From Epiperipatus broadwayi (lineage: Eukaryota; Onychophora; Udeonychophora; Euonychophora; Peripatidae): DNA of 64,000 nucleotides. The DNA lies in NCBI GenBank assembly GCA_028023455.1, contig JAQFVV010000043.1, positions 2,975,483-3,039,482 on the forward strand. Reading direction: 5' to 3'. A program made the position numbers and the translations under genes. Numbering within the stretch: position 1 is the first letter of the stretch; every line of letters begins with the position of its first letter. Below the pieces are notes generated by a model that was given only the letters and a program-made list of their open reading frames with translations, did no database searches and was not told the DNA's origin. Below, piece after piece: positions 1 to 11,215 of the stretch.

Positions 1-2460
1 AGAATTAGGCAGAGTTCTAATTTTATGTTCAATAATTATTTTATTTAAATAAAAAAATTCTTTAAAAAATCCACAATTTTAAAGATCCAGAATACATTAG
101 ATAAAAATTTACAAAAAAAAAAAAAGGACTAGTAAATTATTAAAGAAATATATATATATATTGGTTAAACAAATCACAAATAAAAGTAACGAATACAATC
201 ACCAAGAAATTAAAATTTAAAAAATATATACAAAATTTGATTTTATATATTGAAGGTCTAATGTAAACAATTAATTAAATAAAAGTAAAGATGGCAAACA
301 TATAAAAGATACATATGAAACAAAATGAATAGACTACTATAAAAACAAAAATATATATATTGGGAATATTAAGTAGAAATTATAACCAGATTAATAACAC
401 TTAAGTGATGAAAAAAAGTAATTCATGAAGTAAAACAAGTTATAAACATTATTTCTTATTATTATTTGCAGTTGCATACTATGATACATTCTCTTTAAAT
501 ATATACTTCAATGTTTATTATTAATCATTTTTTAGGCTATAGAATGTCATATTATTTTTAGTCCAACGATATATTTTAAACTGTGATTAAAGATCAATTT
601 ATCAATCTTTATTTTAATCCTACTCCATTCACAATAACAATGATTGAATTTATGAATGATTATAATGAGATAGCAATTAACAAAACTTTACATTTAGGCA
701 AATACAATTCTTTTTTTAATATTGACAAAAGTATGGATCTATGTTTATTTAAATAACAAACATATGGTTTTTATAAATAATCAAAAGAAAGTAACAGGAA
801 TAATGAAAAAAGTACAATTCAGTGTATTTGAATAACTTTGCATTTAATGTTACAAATTAAAGTAAATATGTAATCACTTTCATATATAAATTAATATAAG
901 CAATTTTAATATATTTAAAAAATTAATTAATAAAATATATAACTAAATAAAGAGAAATAATTGTGTTCAACTACTATTATTATTATTATGAAGATGGCGG
1001 CGGCGACGACGACTCAATAAAGGCTTTATTGATCTCAATTGTTTATACAAGTTTACATCTAGAAAATTTCAAATTTAGCATACAATGAATAATATTAGGG
1101 TAAACATAAATAAATGAATTTAGTGGTTACACTTTGTGGTTAATGGACTATAAAAATAAAAAAAGTAAAAATAATCAGAGTATTAAAGTTTGGTGAGCTT
1201 ATTTAGTTTTATCCGCATGCCACTTTGAATGTTGTTGTTGTTATTATTATTATTATTATTATTATTGATGATGATGATGATGTTTCAAAAGGCCTTTATT
1301 GTCTCAAAAGAATACAACATTAGTGGTTACATAGTAAATTAACTGCTACAAGTTGATTACAAATTTTAACTTACTGGATTGTCCATTATTTATAACTTTG
1401 CTGTTTGTCTGAGCAGGGATCAAGTAGCTGCATCATCATCATCATCATCATCATTATTATTATTATTATTATTATTTAATTTAATTTAATTTCTTAATTA
1501 AAAGTAACTCCAAAACAAGAAGAGACTTGTGTGAGTAGTTATTTATAATAATTATCAAATTCCAAAATTAAAGCAAACAACAACAATAATAAATAAAAAT
1601 AGTTACAGGCAATACAATAACCAAAGTTGCAAACATTTTTTTCTACTTAAATATAGGAAATAGTTATCAAATTTCAAGAGTAAATATACATTAATCATCA
1701 GCTAAATATACATTGAATAAATTTACAAAGTTTAAAACAATAATAATAAAAATAGTTACATGCAATATGAGAATCAAAATTGCAAAAATTTTTGAAATCT
1801 AGCAAATAACAACAAAGGAATTAAATACTTTGACACCATTGTAACTGGTCATTTTTGCTAAAAGATTGTGGCACAAAATCTGAATTGATAAAGTTCATAT
1901 AACTTTCTTAAAACAACTAAAAAAACCTAACTTTTTTTCTGAAAGTGCCTTTTTTATTGACCAATTTTGAAAACAAATTAAGAATTATAAGGCTGATTTT
2001 GAAACAACAGACTGCTCTTAGCAAATTTAGTAAATAATTAACTTTTTATCATATGGTTTTCCAATTAACAAAAGTTGACATTATCAAAAAATAAATAAAA
2101 TCTACTTGCATCTTTTTAAATCAAAATTTAAATTTAATGAATGTAGAAATACCTTCTTCCTGCTTTCTTTCTTTTTTACATGTAAAGAAAAACAAAACAA
2201 AAAACTAAAATATTACTTTTAATCACTTACATGTAAAAGATTTCTAAATGATTCTATACTCATTTTACAAAAAGAGTTTTAAAAATTTATATTTCTTTTG
2301 TTGAAATGTTTGTACCATCATATATAGGTCAACCTGATATTTCTACAAAGACAAATTAAAGTTGCTAATATCATTAAGTGATATGAACTATGGGAATACA
2401 ATATCATAATTATATATAACATGGTCAAATTAATTGAATTGGTTGTAAAGTAAATGTTTT
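1..2460. other. Unassigned AT-rich DNA with trinucleotide microsatellites
   Basis: No gene, domain or RNA is visible. The stretch is very AT-rich with short A/T runs. Trinucleotide arrays lie at about 977-1013 (ATT units passing into GGC/GAC units), 1235-1281 (ATT then ATG units) and 1430-1475 (CAT then ATT units). The first two are each followed by a similar phrase containing AATAAAGGC or AAGGCCTTTATTG, so these arrays may be the tails of old retroelements whose bodies are no longer recognisable. Confidence 0.6.
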
Positions 2461-2467
2461 GTTCAAT

Positions 2468-2792
2468 ATTATAACAATCAATAAAGCAAGTCATATATAA
2501 CATGACATTGCTTTTATGAGCTTGTATTTTCAAATATGTAATATAGAGAGCATACCAATAGCTCAAACAAGCTCTTAATTGATAAGCACTGAGGTGAGCC
2601 ATAATCTCAAAACCAATTGGTCTGGGGATAAGAATATTCTAGATAGAGATTTTAAATATTTTTTCTTACCACACTTATCAATTAAAAGCTTGTTTGAGCT
2701 ATTGGTATGCTCTCTATATTACATATTTGTAAATACAAGCTCATAAAAACAATGTCACGCTATATATGACTTGCTTTATTGATTATTATAAT
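2468..2792. repeat. Foldback element, arms of about 119 bp
   Basis: The left arm (2468-2586) and right arm (2674-2792) are near-perfect reverse complements separated by about 87 bases. Both arms contain the phrase that reads AGCTCAAACAAGCTCTTAAT in the left arm. The structure is typical of a foldback or MITE-like insertion. No coding capacity is seen. A further partial copy follows at 2930-3020. Confidence 0.85.
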
Positions 2793-2929
2793 TTTACCTT
2801 TAAGGCTTTGGCAATGCTAAGGCTATTAATATATGGTAGATCTGAATTTGGTTCAATCCCATCTAGCTATTTAAATTAGATAGCTGAAGTTAATGACATT
2901 TTCATGTCCAAAAATTTCAGAGGTCTGGG

Positions 2930-3020
2930 GATAAGAATATTCCAGATAGAGATTTTAAATATTTTTTCTTACCACACAATTAAGAGCTTGTTTGAGCTAT
3001 TGGTACGCTATCTATATTAA
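2930..3020 (+). repeat. Partial direct copy of the 2.6 kb foldback
   Basis: This stretch repeats, with few changes, the loop-plus-right-arm sequence at about 2619-2711, beginning GGTCTGGGGATAAGAATATT. The first ten bases of the right arm are missing here. It is either a second truncated insertion or a local duplication of the foldback. Confidence 0.75.
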
Positions 3021-3365
3021 TATTATAACAAATCCAAACAAATATCAAATCATTTTACTACACAAAATATCTTTTATTTTAGTCTATTATGTAAGCATGG
3101 ATTAAGAGACAGACTTTACTTTTTTAATAAATAGCATTTCTTTATGGCAATAAATATTTTTGTTAAAATGCAGAGTATCAGAACTTGTTTTTAACTGAAA
3201 TCATTAAAATACATAGTTGCTAAGTTAGATTCAGATCAATGTAAATAACAAAATTGATGTAGGTTCAAAATCTTATACTCTTGAATCTTCCAAGTTATAA
3301 ATTTGAATAGAATAAGAAAAGGAAAGTTGATCATTATATGAATTAATGCAACAATGGTTGCTTCT

Positions 3366-3435
3366 GCATTGAGGTGTACCACTCCTGAACACTATTTGCA
3401 TTGAGGTGTACCACTCCGGAAAACTATTTGCATTG
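3366..3435 (+). repeat. 32-bp tandem repeat, about 2.2 copies
   Basis: A unit starting GCATTGAGGTGTACCACTCC occurs at 3366 and again at 3398, with a third partial start at 3430. The two full units differ at only a few bases. No function is evident. Confidence 0.8.
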
Positions 3436-4560
3436 CTTTATACTTTATCTTGGCTTAATATTTATAGAATTATCTAAAATGAAAAGCAATCATTACTCTC
3501 TGATGCAAATTTAAATAAGATTAAAGCATGTGCTTATTAGCTTCAGATCATTTAATTTTTTTAATAATTAATCTAATTTTTTTTTTTTACCTAAGAAAAT
3601 ATAAATGGTTTCTATTAGAAAGTATTTAATATACAGCAAATGCACACTGTTTTGGTTAGTTATTACAATTTTTATTAAAATAAAATAAAATATCTAATTT
3701 TATTATCATATTTATTTATTGACTACTTCTTTCCATTAAATTTATTTTTGTTTATGTTTGACATTTTGATAATTTTATTGAGTATTCTATATTTTTTGCT
3801 GTGAATAAATAACTAGCTTTTAAACATATATTTGTATGTGAACATATTATGTATTATTACTATTAACATCAAAAATGTTAATTAATGAAGTCCATTATGC
3901 TGTTCTTTCATATACATTATAATTAAAATAAATAGTATATTACTGCTATATAAATATATATTAATAATAATTACATATAAAAGGCCTTTTTTAGCACATA
4001 GTTTTGTGCTCCTTTAAAAAAATTAAAGCATCTATTTTTATACATTTAACCAATTATTGCAGATAAAATACCATCTAATGTTCTATAATGGAAATAAAAT
4101 AGCAACAGTAATAAATAAAACATCAGTAAAATAGAATACGTTTTTTTTTTCATATATAGATTCAATATAATTTCAAAGAATTGACTATATAATGTAACAA
4201 TATAAATAATACATATAATATAAAACTTTATGTATACTACCTTATGTAATTTTTTATTCATTTTTAATTGACCAGTCGTTAATTACATTTATTGAAGTTT
4301 TATAAATATTCATACAATTATTTAAGTTATGTTTAATATAAAATGTTTCATATATTTGTTTTGTTTTTGATCTTTAATGCAATTTAAAGGATTAATATTT
4401 TTTGTAGCATCTAAGAAATAGTGAATGTATAAGGCAGATTTATCACCTTGCCTATATGGCATTCTGCTTATTCGTAAGATTTTCAACATATTAGGTGTGG
4501 GTAATTTATAAGTCCTACCTTTAATTTAAATAATCTTGATATAATTGAGATCAAGTGCTT
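3436..4560. other. Unassigned AT-rich DNA
   Basis: No coding signature, RNA gene or clear repeat is seen. The short open frame at 4046-4261 (minus) is compositional: it is rich in I, L, Y, F and K codons, as expected of random AT-rich DNA. Confidence 0.5.
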
Positions 4561-4569
4561 GTATAAGTA

Positions 4570-4740
4570 ATTCTTTTGCATACATATGTGTGTATAATTT
4601 AGAAAGTGATTTTTATTTTAATTTAGCTGAACACATTTTTGGTGATGAGTAACCCAATCATTGTTCCGATTATGGTGCTTGTCATCAAAAGTGCACTCAA
4701 CTAAAGAGCTAAATTATATATAGATATACTGTAATGGTCA
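4570..4740. repeat. Palindromic repeat family member 1
   Basis: It resembles the copy at 7155-7345: a GCATACATATGTGTGTATA-like flank, then AATTTAGCTG, a hairpin centred on ATTATGGTGCTTGTCA, then AAAGTGCACTCAA. The arms are imperfectly complementary, so this is an old member. No coding capacity. Confidence 0.65.
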
Positions 4741-5490
4741 AAAATGCACAGCTAACATGAAAATTGTCCAAGTATAATTTGCATGCAGCTTCACATTTCG
4801 ATGTCACTTAATCAAAAACTTGCTTTTTATATCTTGTTAACTCAGTTAGATACAAGAGACTCTTATCATATTCTAATTATTGTTATTGATTGCAATAAAA
4901 GACAAATGCCAGAATAATGAGAAAATCAATATTTATTTATGTATACACATAATCACCAAATAGTCACATAATTGATTGAACCCTTTGGGAACATTGGTCT
5001 ATTGTTCTTTTACCAAGGGTTGGAATTCAGTATAACATTTAATGAGCTATTGTCATAGGCCCAGCATTTAAACTTAATCGATTTATTTAACTAGGAGTTA
5101 GTCTAAAGCAAAATTCATATGACTAGATATTTATTGCCTCATTATGCATCGATAATATATGGACTTGTGCATTTCAATTGTCTCTGGATAGATAGACTTG
5201 CACAGACCAACTGTAAATACTAATACCTATTAATACAACTCACTCACAAGCATTAGGATATGCTAAAAAATCATTTATTTATAATATGCTATTAGGAGGC
5301 CAAGATTACTGTAAAGCATTTCAGGCTGCAGCGTTTGGAAATTTATACTAAGCAACTAGATTATAAGCAAACATGAACTGTCATGTGGGCCAGATGAACT
5401 TTAACATCTGTTCTTAAATAAATGTCACCAAATGCCCAGGGTAGGAATCACACATCTATCTGGAATTTTGTGATTGAGACATACAAATTA

Positions 5491-5727
5491 AATGGTAGGA
5501 ATGGGTCATCTACCTGGTAAATAATAATACACCAAGTGTAAGCAGCAGGAAAAGCATCTGCTTTACACTCATTTATGGACAATCAAAGAATATATAAAAC
5601 ATGATATATGGTAGGAATGTGCATCTACCAAATAAATAATAATACTGTTAAGTCACCATGTGCAAGAGGCAGGAGAAGCATCTGCTTTACATTCTTTTCT
5701 GGACAATCAAAAAAATATACAGCATTT
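5491..5727 (+). repeat. About 116-bp tandem direct repeat, two units
   Basis: Unit 1 (from about 5491) and unit 2 (from about 5607) share ATGGTAGGAATG, CATCTACC, AAATAATAATAC, AGCATCTGCTTTACA and GGACAATCAAA in the same order. A degenerate start of another unit may lie at about 5443. No coding function is apparent. Confidence 0.75.
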
Positions 5728-7154
5728 AAAGAAAGTTTAATACTTGTCTTATATGTCCTGTAAATATCCTCCCCATGCTTGTCTGTCTTAACCCTGAAAA
5801 GGCTTTTTTATTACAACTGTATGTTTTTATAACAATGAAAATAAGCTTTCTCAATACATTCAATCTGTCTATGCAGTCTTTTATTCTACCCAGAGGCCAT
5901 TAATCAGCCTTATTTATGATATAGGGAAAATGATAAAAAAATAATACTAGAAAAACCTGTAGTGAATGGCGAGGGTTAGCATTGATTAGCTGTTTTATAT
6001 TTTCTTTTTATGTTATGATGTCTGAATCATGACACATCTAATAAATCTGAAATAATTACATTAGGCAATTTATCACCATTCTGGTCTTTAAACATATACT
6101 TGCCAAATAAATCACAACAGTCTATACAAAAATCTTATTATAAATTAAACATACATATGTAAGAGATTGAATATCTTAATGTTAGTAAAACAAAGTCATA
6201 ATAACATATAATTAAAGTTTATACAAATTATTCTTTTTCATCTTTTCATTTTATTTTATGAATTCAGGTATCTGTAGACTTTTTGTGGAACATTAGGTAT
6301 AAACATAGCTATGTCTGTCAGTATTCTGTGAAGCTTCTCTGAGATGGCATTTGCTGATTGAAACTGCATCCTTTAATGTGTGTTTCCATTTTGTCTTTTC
6401 TAAGTAGTGGGCAGCATTTGAAATTAGGTGGCATACAGTTCACATATATCTGGACACAGTGAGCAATGGAATGGTTTACCATATTTTATGGCACCTCTGC
6501 ACTTCACAATGGACTTAAGCTTGCATTTTTGAGTGGAGCGGACAGTGTGCTCCTCTACTCTTTCATAGTATTGTTTTAACAGTGTCTCTAATGATCAAGA
6601 AAGAATGAGTGAATGAATCAAACAAAGAGTAAAAGCATAATAACAATCTTGGAGACTCCTTTTATAGTCCACTGGGCTGCCTTATCTATAAAATCAACTT
6701 TCATCATGTTTCAATTTCATAGACCCATCCATTGGTTGTAGATTAGCTCTAAATTTTGCTGTGGTCTGTGGCTTATTAATCAATTACAAATTTTTCAATA
6801 CTTAGCTTTACAAAGGATTACATTAAAACAAAAGATAATATTCTGGTTAGACAACATAAGATGTCAATCTCCTAATTAGCCAATTTGATTATCTAGAAAT
6901 TAATTATTTGTATAAAAATAATGTCATTTCTAGCCACCTAATTGTAATAAAACTTTACAATTGGTAATTAATAAAATATTTTATAAACTTTGTTTAAATT
7001 ACTTAAAATCAATTTAGAATTCATGAGGCCTTGCACATTTTATCTGTGCACATAACTATATATACATTCTGTCCAGTAAACAAAATGATTTAACAGCTTT
7101 CATTTTAAAAATTAGTAACAAATTTTTAAATGATATATGTGAAACACATATATA

Positions 7155-7345
7155 TTGCTTCGCATGTATATGTAATTCTTTGTGTACGTATGTGTGTATC
7201 ATTTACAAAGTAGTTATTTTTTTTCTAATTTAGCTGTGTGCACTTTGGTGCTGGAGCACCGCAGCCTTAGTTATGATTATGGTGCTTGTCACCGAAAGTG
7301 CACTCAATTAAATTAGGAGGTACATTAAGCATACACATATATGCA
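7155..7345. repeat. Palindromic repeat family member 2
   Basis: This is a hairpin-forming repeat. CACTTTGGTGCTGGAGCACC is followed by an imperfect reverse complement, GGTGCTTGTCACCGAAAGTG. Outer complementary pieces are AATTTAGCTG with the AATTAAATTAGG side, and a GCATGTATATG-like flank with GCATACACATATATGC. It is homologous to 4570-4740 and shares its core phrase with the palindrome at 50137-50338. Confidence 0.75.
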
Positions 7346-8039
7346 AAAAATTAAGAAAATATAAATAAAGTGAATAGAAATTTAATAACAAAGATACAAA
7401 AAAGTTGCTTAGAGGAGAGAAGATGAAATTAGACAGTTATTAATATTAAAATGGGAGGTGTAACCGGTGAAAAAAGTAATATATTATGGTATCTTGAGTT
7501 AGCTAAACCCATACTTATTACATATATACACGTATAAGACTAGATCTATTTTATACTCTCTATATTAAGCAAACTTATGGAATACAAGATTGTTGACTCT
7601 AAATATTATCCTGGTAATAGATGTAGTCTGATAAAGAAAATGTAATGTTGCTGATTTCCACTTTTATCTAATATACACGATTCATTACTTGGAAGAAATG
7701 TTGAAGAAATATATATATATAATGAATAATAAAAGGTTTAAATTTTATAGTTTTTAGGAGTTTGTTTGCATTTTTTTATCATTTGTTTTGATGATCTTAT
7801 ATTAACTACATCACATAAATATATCTAATATTGATCAGTTTTTCATAAAAATGCAGAATAGTCAATTCAAGTTTAAATATTTTTATGTGCCATAAATTAT
7901 TCTAGTCTTTCCTTCTAGTAGTCATCATTAAAAAACACTAAAATGAAATATATAAATTAATAAATAAATGCAAACATTACTTTCTATTGTATAAAATCAA
8001 CTTTATATAAATAATATTTTTAAAGCATCAAATCATCTA

Positions 8040-8345
8040 ATAATGATCATTTCCATTCCTCAATTGCCTTGGACTCTTATCCATGTTGGTACATTTATTC
8101 ATATTTTTTTCAATATATAAAGTTTCAAAATGCCTTCTTTTTGTATGGTTTTTAATATATTTTATCATTTGTATATTCTACCCACAATTCATTCTATGAT
8201 CTGTATTTAAAAAAAGTATATCTGATTTGACTTTGTATCTTTTAATTGCTTTATCATGTTCTTTACTTATTTCATTCACACTTTTTTCTTGACTGATCTA
8301 GATAAATCATATTACAGTAATCTATTTTAATTGCCTATAGTATTT
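8040..8345 (-). pseudogene. Penelope-like element remnant, GIY-YIG endonuclease end
   Basis: Read on the minus strand, the region translates in fragments that match two other copies in this window (51640-51960 and 53255-53590): a CNMIYLDQS segment where intact PLEs have the tyrosine/glycine GIY-YIG core, then KEHDKAIK, then a conserved HRMNC block, then MIKYIKNHTKR and an LYIEKN tail. Spacing and order fit the C-terminal GIY-YIG nuclease of Penelope-like retroelements, which nicks the target for target-primed reverse transcription. Stops and frameshifts make it non-functional. The reverse transcriptase part is not recognisable upstream. Assignment rests on agreement among the three copies and on the family pattern. 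Confidence 0.65.
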
Positions 8346-9470
8346 CTTGTCATTGTTGCCACGACAACGTTAATCTAATCTTCGATGAAATCTTACCGGC
8401 AAAAAACATGCTAAGCGTAACACGTCATAACTCATAAAATACGAAATTACCACTATTTCTTATTTTTATATACATGTTCTTTATTATTTCTCTATTTTTT
8501 AAAATTATTTTAATATCTTTTTTTTCAAGTTTTAATATTTGTGTATTTGCATCTTTATTTAATGTTAACTTATCATTTTTCAATTTAAAACATTTCAAAA
8601 CAAATTTAAGATTAATTATCCCTCTTTTTTTAGTTTATTGTTTTATAAATATTTTTCCCTTTGACTTTTTATAAAAAATAAATATTGGTGCATATTGAAA
8701 ATTACTGTACTTTTGCAGTTCATTAAACAATACACAATCTTAATATAATCAAAACTTATCAAAAAATGTAAGCTATTATATGTAATGTTATAAAGTAGAC
8801 AAAGGATGCTTGGAACAAAATACAGCAAATATTCTCCCCTGTAGAATGAATACATTCTATTCTTGATTCTTTGTTAACATATAGTCTTATTTATTCATAG
8901 CCTGAGTGAAAGTGAGTTTCTTTTTAATTACATATACATTAAGGAATGATATTGTTATATACTATGTTTTTGTAATTAACATCATCAGAATGGAGCAGTT
9001 TATAAATAAATCATAATTTCTGCTTACGGACAAAACTTCTAAGTAAATTTATTTTTATGTTTTTCTTTTTTTAGCTTTTAAAATAATTATATCATAGTTT
9101 GAATTTCACTTTAATTGCTTGCAGAATTGTGTTTATATTTTCAATGAAGTAAATTGTGAGAGAACTATTTTAAAATGCATTATTTAAATATTTTTCTTTT
9201 GTTATTAATTTAAATATAATAGATTCTACATGGGTGGTCATTAGATTTGTGTCAAAGGACTCATTGTTTCAATGATTGGATGTCTTTTTCTGAGAAAAGG
9301 CAGAAAATAGCATTTGGCGAAAATGTTAAAAAAAAAAATAATACTGTTATTTATCAGTTGGTATATTTAATTAAAAAATAAACTTCAGTTTTTAAATTTT
9401 GTATTTGCTTTTATTTATTAACTATATCTTGAAGTATTTTGACAGACTGAAAATATAAAATAGTAGGAAA
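8346..9470. other. Unassigned DNA with one CpG-containing patch
   Basis: No gene is recognised. A patch at about 8355-8420 has several CpG dinucleotides in an otherwise CpG-poor window and contains GTTGCCACGACAAC (8355-8368), close to the RFX X-box consensus. The overlapping open frames at 8474-8674 (plus) and 8643-8855 (minus) look compositional. Confidence 0.4.
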
Positions 9471-9475
9471 TATAC

Positions 9476-9640
9476 TTATGTGTTTGAAAAAGGTTTTTAA
9501 TAAATATGTTTTATCAATTCTTACTTATGGTATCTGAAATTTGGATTCTTAACAGAAGAGCAACACAGAGACTTCAGTCCACTCAATGAAATGTGGAGAG
9601 ATGCGTATTAGGAATAACAAGACGAGATTGAAAGAAAAAT
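9476..9640 (+). pseudogene. RTE-type LINE ORF2 C-terminal fragment
   Basis: The DNA aligns by eye with the better RTE copy at about 22230-22400: a MCLK segment, then VFNKYVLSILTYG, then two in-frame stops, then the region equivalent to RRAIQRLQ. This is the end of the reverse-transcriptase ORF of RTE-like non-LTR retrotransposons. It is a short, broken, 5'- and 3'-truncated scrap. Confidence 0.75.
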
Positions 9641-9659
9641 ATTTTATATTATATAATTC

Positions 9660-9745
9660 TGCATTTTAAACAAGGCAAAACTCTCCATACAGTAGTGCCA
9701 CAATTATGTGCTAGTATAAGAGATGGTGATCATGTGATGCTTAAT
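9660..9745 (+). repeat. Fragment of the 50.7 kb foldback family
   Basis: AAGGCAAAACTCTCCATAC and the following bases resemble the start of the foldback arm at about 50655-50720 (CAGGCAAAACTCACTATACG), including the following TGCCA and CTAG...AGTA words. It is diverged, so homology is probable rather than certain. Confidence 0.5.
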
Positions 9746-10980
9746 GGTTTAATTCTGCATTTTGTAAAATTAAAATATAAATTTTTAAATATTTCAGTAT
9801 ATAATATCAGACATAAATTGAAAACATCCTGGAAACCATTTTTGTTTTCCATTGCATTATATTATTAAAGGGTACGTAAAATTTGAGAATGAAATAATTA
9901 TTCAATTGTGCATTTATAAACCATAATAGCATTCATGTGATTATATTTATAGCTTAATTATTAACTTGAAATTGTGTTGTTATGAGATGATATAAAAGTT
10001 ATATATCATTTCTATGGTAAACTATCTGTAAAAAATGAAGTTATTAATACATTTTCTACAAATAAAAAATGTGAATTTTTTTTTTAAACAAAATTTTAAG
10101 ATTATCTAAGTCTGACAATGATAAGTGTTCAATTAATATTTAATGGCATTTTAAAGTTGGCTATTTTACTAGATTTATCTACATTTGCATTTTAAAATTG
10201 TATATAGGTATTAAACAAAATAATGTAAATGCAAACTATGCACTTTTATCACAGAGCATGCATGACATAAATTATATTTTTCACAGCTTTTTCTTTGTCT
10301 ATAATTTTATATGGATAATGCAGTTTCTAATTATTCAATTGTGGATGAATGTAATTAAATAATTAGTTAATAATGGCATGTTGAATAGATTTCAAGATAA
10401 TTTTTCAATAATCCTTGATTAATTAAAATTATTAGACATCAGCAATAAATTATACAGTTGAAAGATGTACAATTTATATAGTTAAATTATTGTCATTAAG
10501 AATCTGTTTAGAAAATGAACATTAAAATGTAATATTTTATCAGTTTAACAGCACTACTTGTTGATAATTATTTTATTGGAAATCATAAATTAAATTTTTG
10601 TAGCAAGTCAAATTTTAATTAAATCAGCCCTGGTACCAATATGGTTTAGATAGGTAAAATTAAAATAAAAAAAGAGATGTATTCAGTAAAATAATTTTAA
10701 GACCGAATGTTATTAACATTTCTTCTTCAAGCTGAAGTAATAATAGTTTTTTTTGTTAATAGGTTCATCATTGAATCTGAAAATAATGATGGAATATTCA
10801 AGTGGGACATTGGAAACCCATTTATTATTAAATTACATATTAACACTACTTCCTTCATAGTTATTTTTTAATTGTACATAGGATCCATTACACCTCTTAT
10901 GCTTATCTCTTTCTTTGATTGCAAGTAGAAAAAAGAGAATCTGAATTTAATAGAATTTGCTCTCTTGAGTGATTTAATTG
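9746..10980. other. Unassigned AT-rich DNA
   Basis: No coding, RNA or repeat signature was recognised beyond A/T runs. Confidence 0.5.
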
Positions 10981-10984
10981 CATT

Positions 10985-11215
10985 GTATGTATTAGCATTA
11001 TGATAGAATGTTTGGAATGTGATATCCTAGGACCAATTCCAGTCTTTTTTTTTTCATATGTCGTAGCATCATCCGGGAGATGAACCCACAACCATCTGCA
11101 ACCAACTACTTGCTTGCAAGGCGGCTGCGATGACCTCTCGGCTAACGACGCTTGACGCCAATTCCAGTCTTGCCACTTCTAATGCTCAAACTTCTCTTGA
11201 GCAATAAAGTCATTC
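10985..11215 (+). mobile_element. tRNA-derived SINE, split by a second SINE
   Basis: The flanks of the insertion at 11047-11157 join into one unit resembling the SINEs at 33726-33860 and 19140-19270: an A-box-like start, a CCAATTCCAGTCTTGCC stretch in place of the usual B-box region, then AATGCTCAAACTTCTCTTGAGCAATAAAGTCATT. The AGCAATAAA near the 3' end is a constant mark of this family. The unit is diverged. Confidence 0.65.
11047..11157 (-). mobile_element. tRNA-derived SINE (class II tRNA-like) with 14-bp TSD
   Basis: On the minus strand the unit begins with a tRNA-like sequence: A-box-like TTAGCCGAGAGGT, then CAAGCAAG, then B-box-like TGGGTTCATCTCCC. It ends in a run of ten A residues (seen as T at 11045-11054). 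It is bounded by an exact 14-base target-site duplication, CCAATTCCAGTCTT, at 11033-11046 and 11158-11171. The extra-length variable region suggests a Leu- or Ser-type tRNA ancestor. Such elements are transcribed by Pol III from the internal boxes and mobilised by LINE enzymes. Confidence 0.8.

Noticed and set aside
1235-1475. Regularly spaced repeats as a CRISPR array
   Set aside because: These are trinucleotide microsatellites, with no repeat-spacer periodicity or cas genes.
2318-2602. 94-codon minus-strand open frame
   Set aside because: It lies across a foldback arm and is made of AT-biased codons; no domain or homologous copy supports coding.
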